Notes under the pieces: generated by a model | Told to the model about the DNA's origin: nothing | Database searches by the model: none | The model's input: only the letters and a program-made list of their open reading frames with translations | Part shown: positions 63,269 through 64,000 of the stretch, in pieces | Layout of the letters: each line of letters opens with the position of its first letter | Position numbering within the stretch: position 1 is the stretch's first letter | Program-made: the position numbers and the translations under genes | NCBI GenBank assembly: GCA_035565775.1 | Contig: DATMRW010000030.1 | Span: 310,001-374,000, forward strand | Direction: 5' to 3' | Source: PRO6 sp035565775 | GTDB lineage: Bacteria; Pseudomonadota; Alphaproteobacteria; Rhizobiales; Xanthobacteraceae | Length of the DNA stretch: 64,000 nucleotides

Positions 63269-64000
63269 CGGTTCTCTCCGGTGCGGCCCTGCCCCGGCGT
63301 CGGGACGCTGATGAGAAAATCGTTGCCGGGAATATGCGGAAAGCCGCGAAAATTTTCCGAGTTCGCAAAGCGGCCCCGGCACGTCGCAAAATGCTTGTCG
63401 CAGCCGGCGGTGACGGTGAACCCGTCGCCCTCGACGATCGCTTCCGGCATTTTCTGCCAGAGCGTGAGCACGCTCGTTCCGCCATCGGTGCGATGGCTTT
63501 TCACCTCGATGGCAAGGCCGCTGTTTGCGCCGCCGGTCCAGATCAGTTTTCCGGCCGTGAACCAGCCGGCGGCGAAGCCACTGAGGCCGCTTGCGGCAAA
63601 TTGCGACAAACCGCGCAGCGCGCTCACCGTGCCGGAGGCGCGCAATCCGGGCGCGGCAAGATCGACGCCGCAGCGCCGGTCGCCAAGGTCGGCGCCGCAG
63701 GCCGCGGTGTAGAGCCGGCCGCTGTCCTGCGCGAGCAGATCGGCCATTCCGCGAAGCTCGGCGGTGAAGGCAAGCCCCTCGCGCCGCACTTCGCCGAGCC
63801 GCCCGCGCGCAGTGAGTACGCGCAGCGCAGGCGCGGTGTAGTCGACCAGCCAGCATTCGATCTCGGCGGCATCGAAGTGCCCGCCGGCAAGGTCGTGTTC
63901 GCTCAGGCTGTCATGCGACAGCGCGCCCGACACTTCCGACCCATCGGTGGAAAGGTTGAACCGGCTGATCGCCTCGGATGCGGTGAAGCCTGTCGCAGCG
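63265..64000 (-). CDS. DUF2163 GTA tail protein, N-terminus cut by the right edge
   Basis: Equivalent to orfg13 of the Rhodobacter GTA; a distal tail/hub protein. The frame is open to the edge of the window, and the last bases still encode conserved DUF2163 sequence (ATGFTASEAISRFNLSTDG, then SEVSGALSHDSLSEHDLAGG). So the gene begins outside; the internal GTG near 63933 is not the start. Cysteines in AACGADLGDRRCGVDL and TAGCDKHFATCRGRF are the four iron-sulfur ligand candidates seen in this family. About 245 residues are present of roughly 290-300. Confidence 0.92.
   Translation of the reverse strand, partial: AATGFTASEAISRFNLSTDGSEVSGALSHDSLSEHDLAGGHFDAAEIECWLVDYTAPALRVLTARGRLGEVRREGLAFTAELRGMADLLAQDSGRLYTAACGADLGDRRCGVDLAAPGLRASGTVSALRGLSQFAASGLSGFAAGWFTAGKLIWTGGANSGLAIEVKSHRTDGGTSVLTLWQKMPEAIVEGDGFTVTAGCDKHFATCRGRFANSENFRGFPHIPGNDFLISVPTPGQGRTGENR

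Overview
The window looks like chromosomal DNA from a high-GC alphaproteobacterium of the order Hyphomicrobiales (Rhizobiales), most likely the Bradyrhizobium/Rhodopseudomonas group. The basis is product content and gene order (gor-DUF2059-rpiA-gph, the ccmIEFH cytochrome c block beside degP, a PleC-like kinase beside glnE, a FeuPQ-like pair) together with GC-rich codon use. No rRNA, tRNA, insertion sequence, integrase or CRISPR array was seen. Most of it is ordinary core genome, with three more unusual regions described below.

Left part (1-20 kb): a partial glutathione reductase, DUF2059 protein, rpiA, gph, a small lipoprotein and moaA; a TRAP carboxylate transporter split into convergent dctQM and dctP parts that share one terminator; mrp; a beta-hydroxyacid dehydrogenase; a membrane histidine kinase; DUF1289, retropepsin-like protease and dusA. 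Then comes an ECF42-type sigma factor co-transcribed with a YCII/DGPF protein and divergent from an AHSA1/SRPBCC gene. Near-identical ECF promoter motifs face outward on both strands between them. nnrS and dadA follow.

Middle (20-34 kb): a molybdenum-enzyme block. It has mobB-tusA-FecCD-type ABC transporter on the minus strand, mobA and an SDR protein without the usual catalytic residues on the plus strand, then the five-gene soluble NAD-dependent formate dehydrogenase operon fdsG-fdsB-fdsA-fdhD-fdsD on the minus strand. MobA/MobB and FdhD supply and sulfurate the bis-MGD cofactor used by FdsA. moaA at 4 kb belongs to the same pathway. A quinone oxidoreductase-like gene and a CDF metal exporter follow.

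34-56 kb: regulation and envelope. A PleC-like cell-cycle kinase with a CtrA-like site, glnE, a sensor kinase, then a roughly 4 kb islet with an XRE regulator and a large AT-richer DUF4214/RTX-like surface protein. The islet separates the kinase from its probable partner response regulator, which sits beside degP. A tandem direct repeat of OmpR-family type lies in the degP promoter region. ccmH, ccmF, ccmE and ccmI, an unrecognised 471-residue protein and a FeuQ/FeuP-like two-component pair complete the block.

Right end (55.8-64 kb): the distal part of a gene transfer agent (GTA) cluster read right to left. It has a DUF2163 protein (cut by the window edge), an NlpC/P60 peptidase, a giant TIM-barrel tail/host-specificity protein and a DUF2793 fibre-like protein, then an endolysin and a three-TM GTA holin. 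Tail-tip and lysis functions are adjacent and co-directional. The head and upstream tail genes would lie beyond the right edge.
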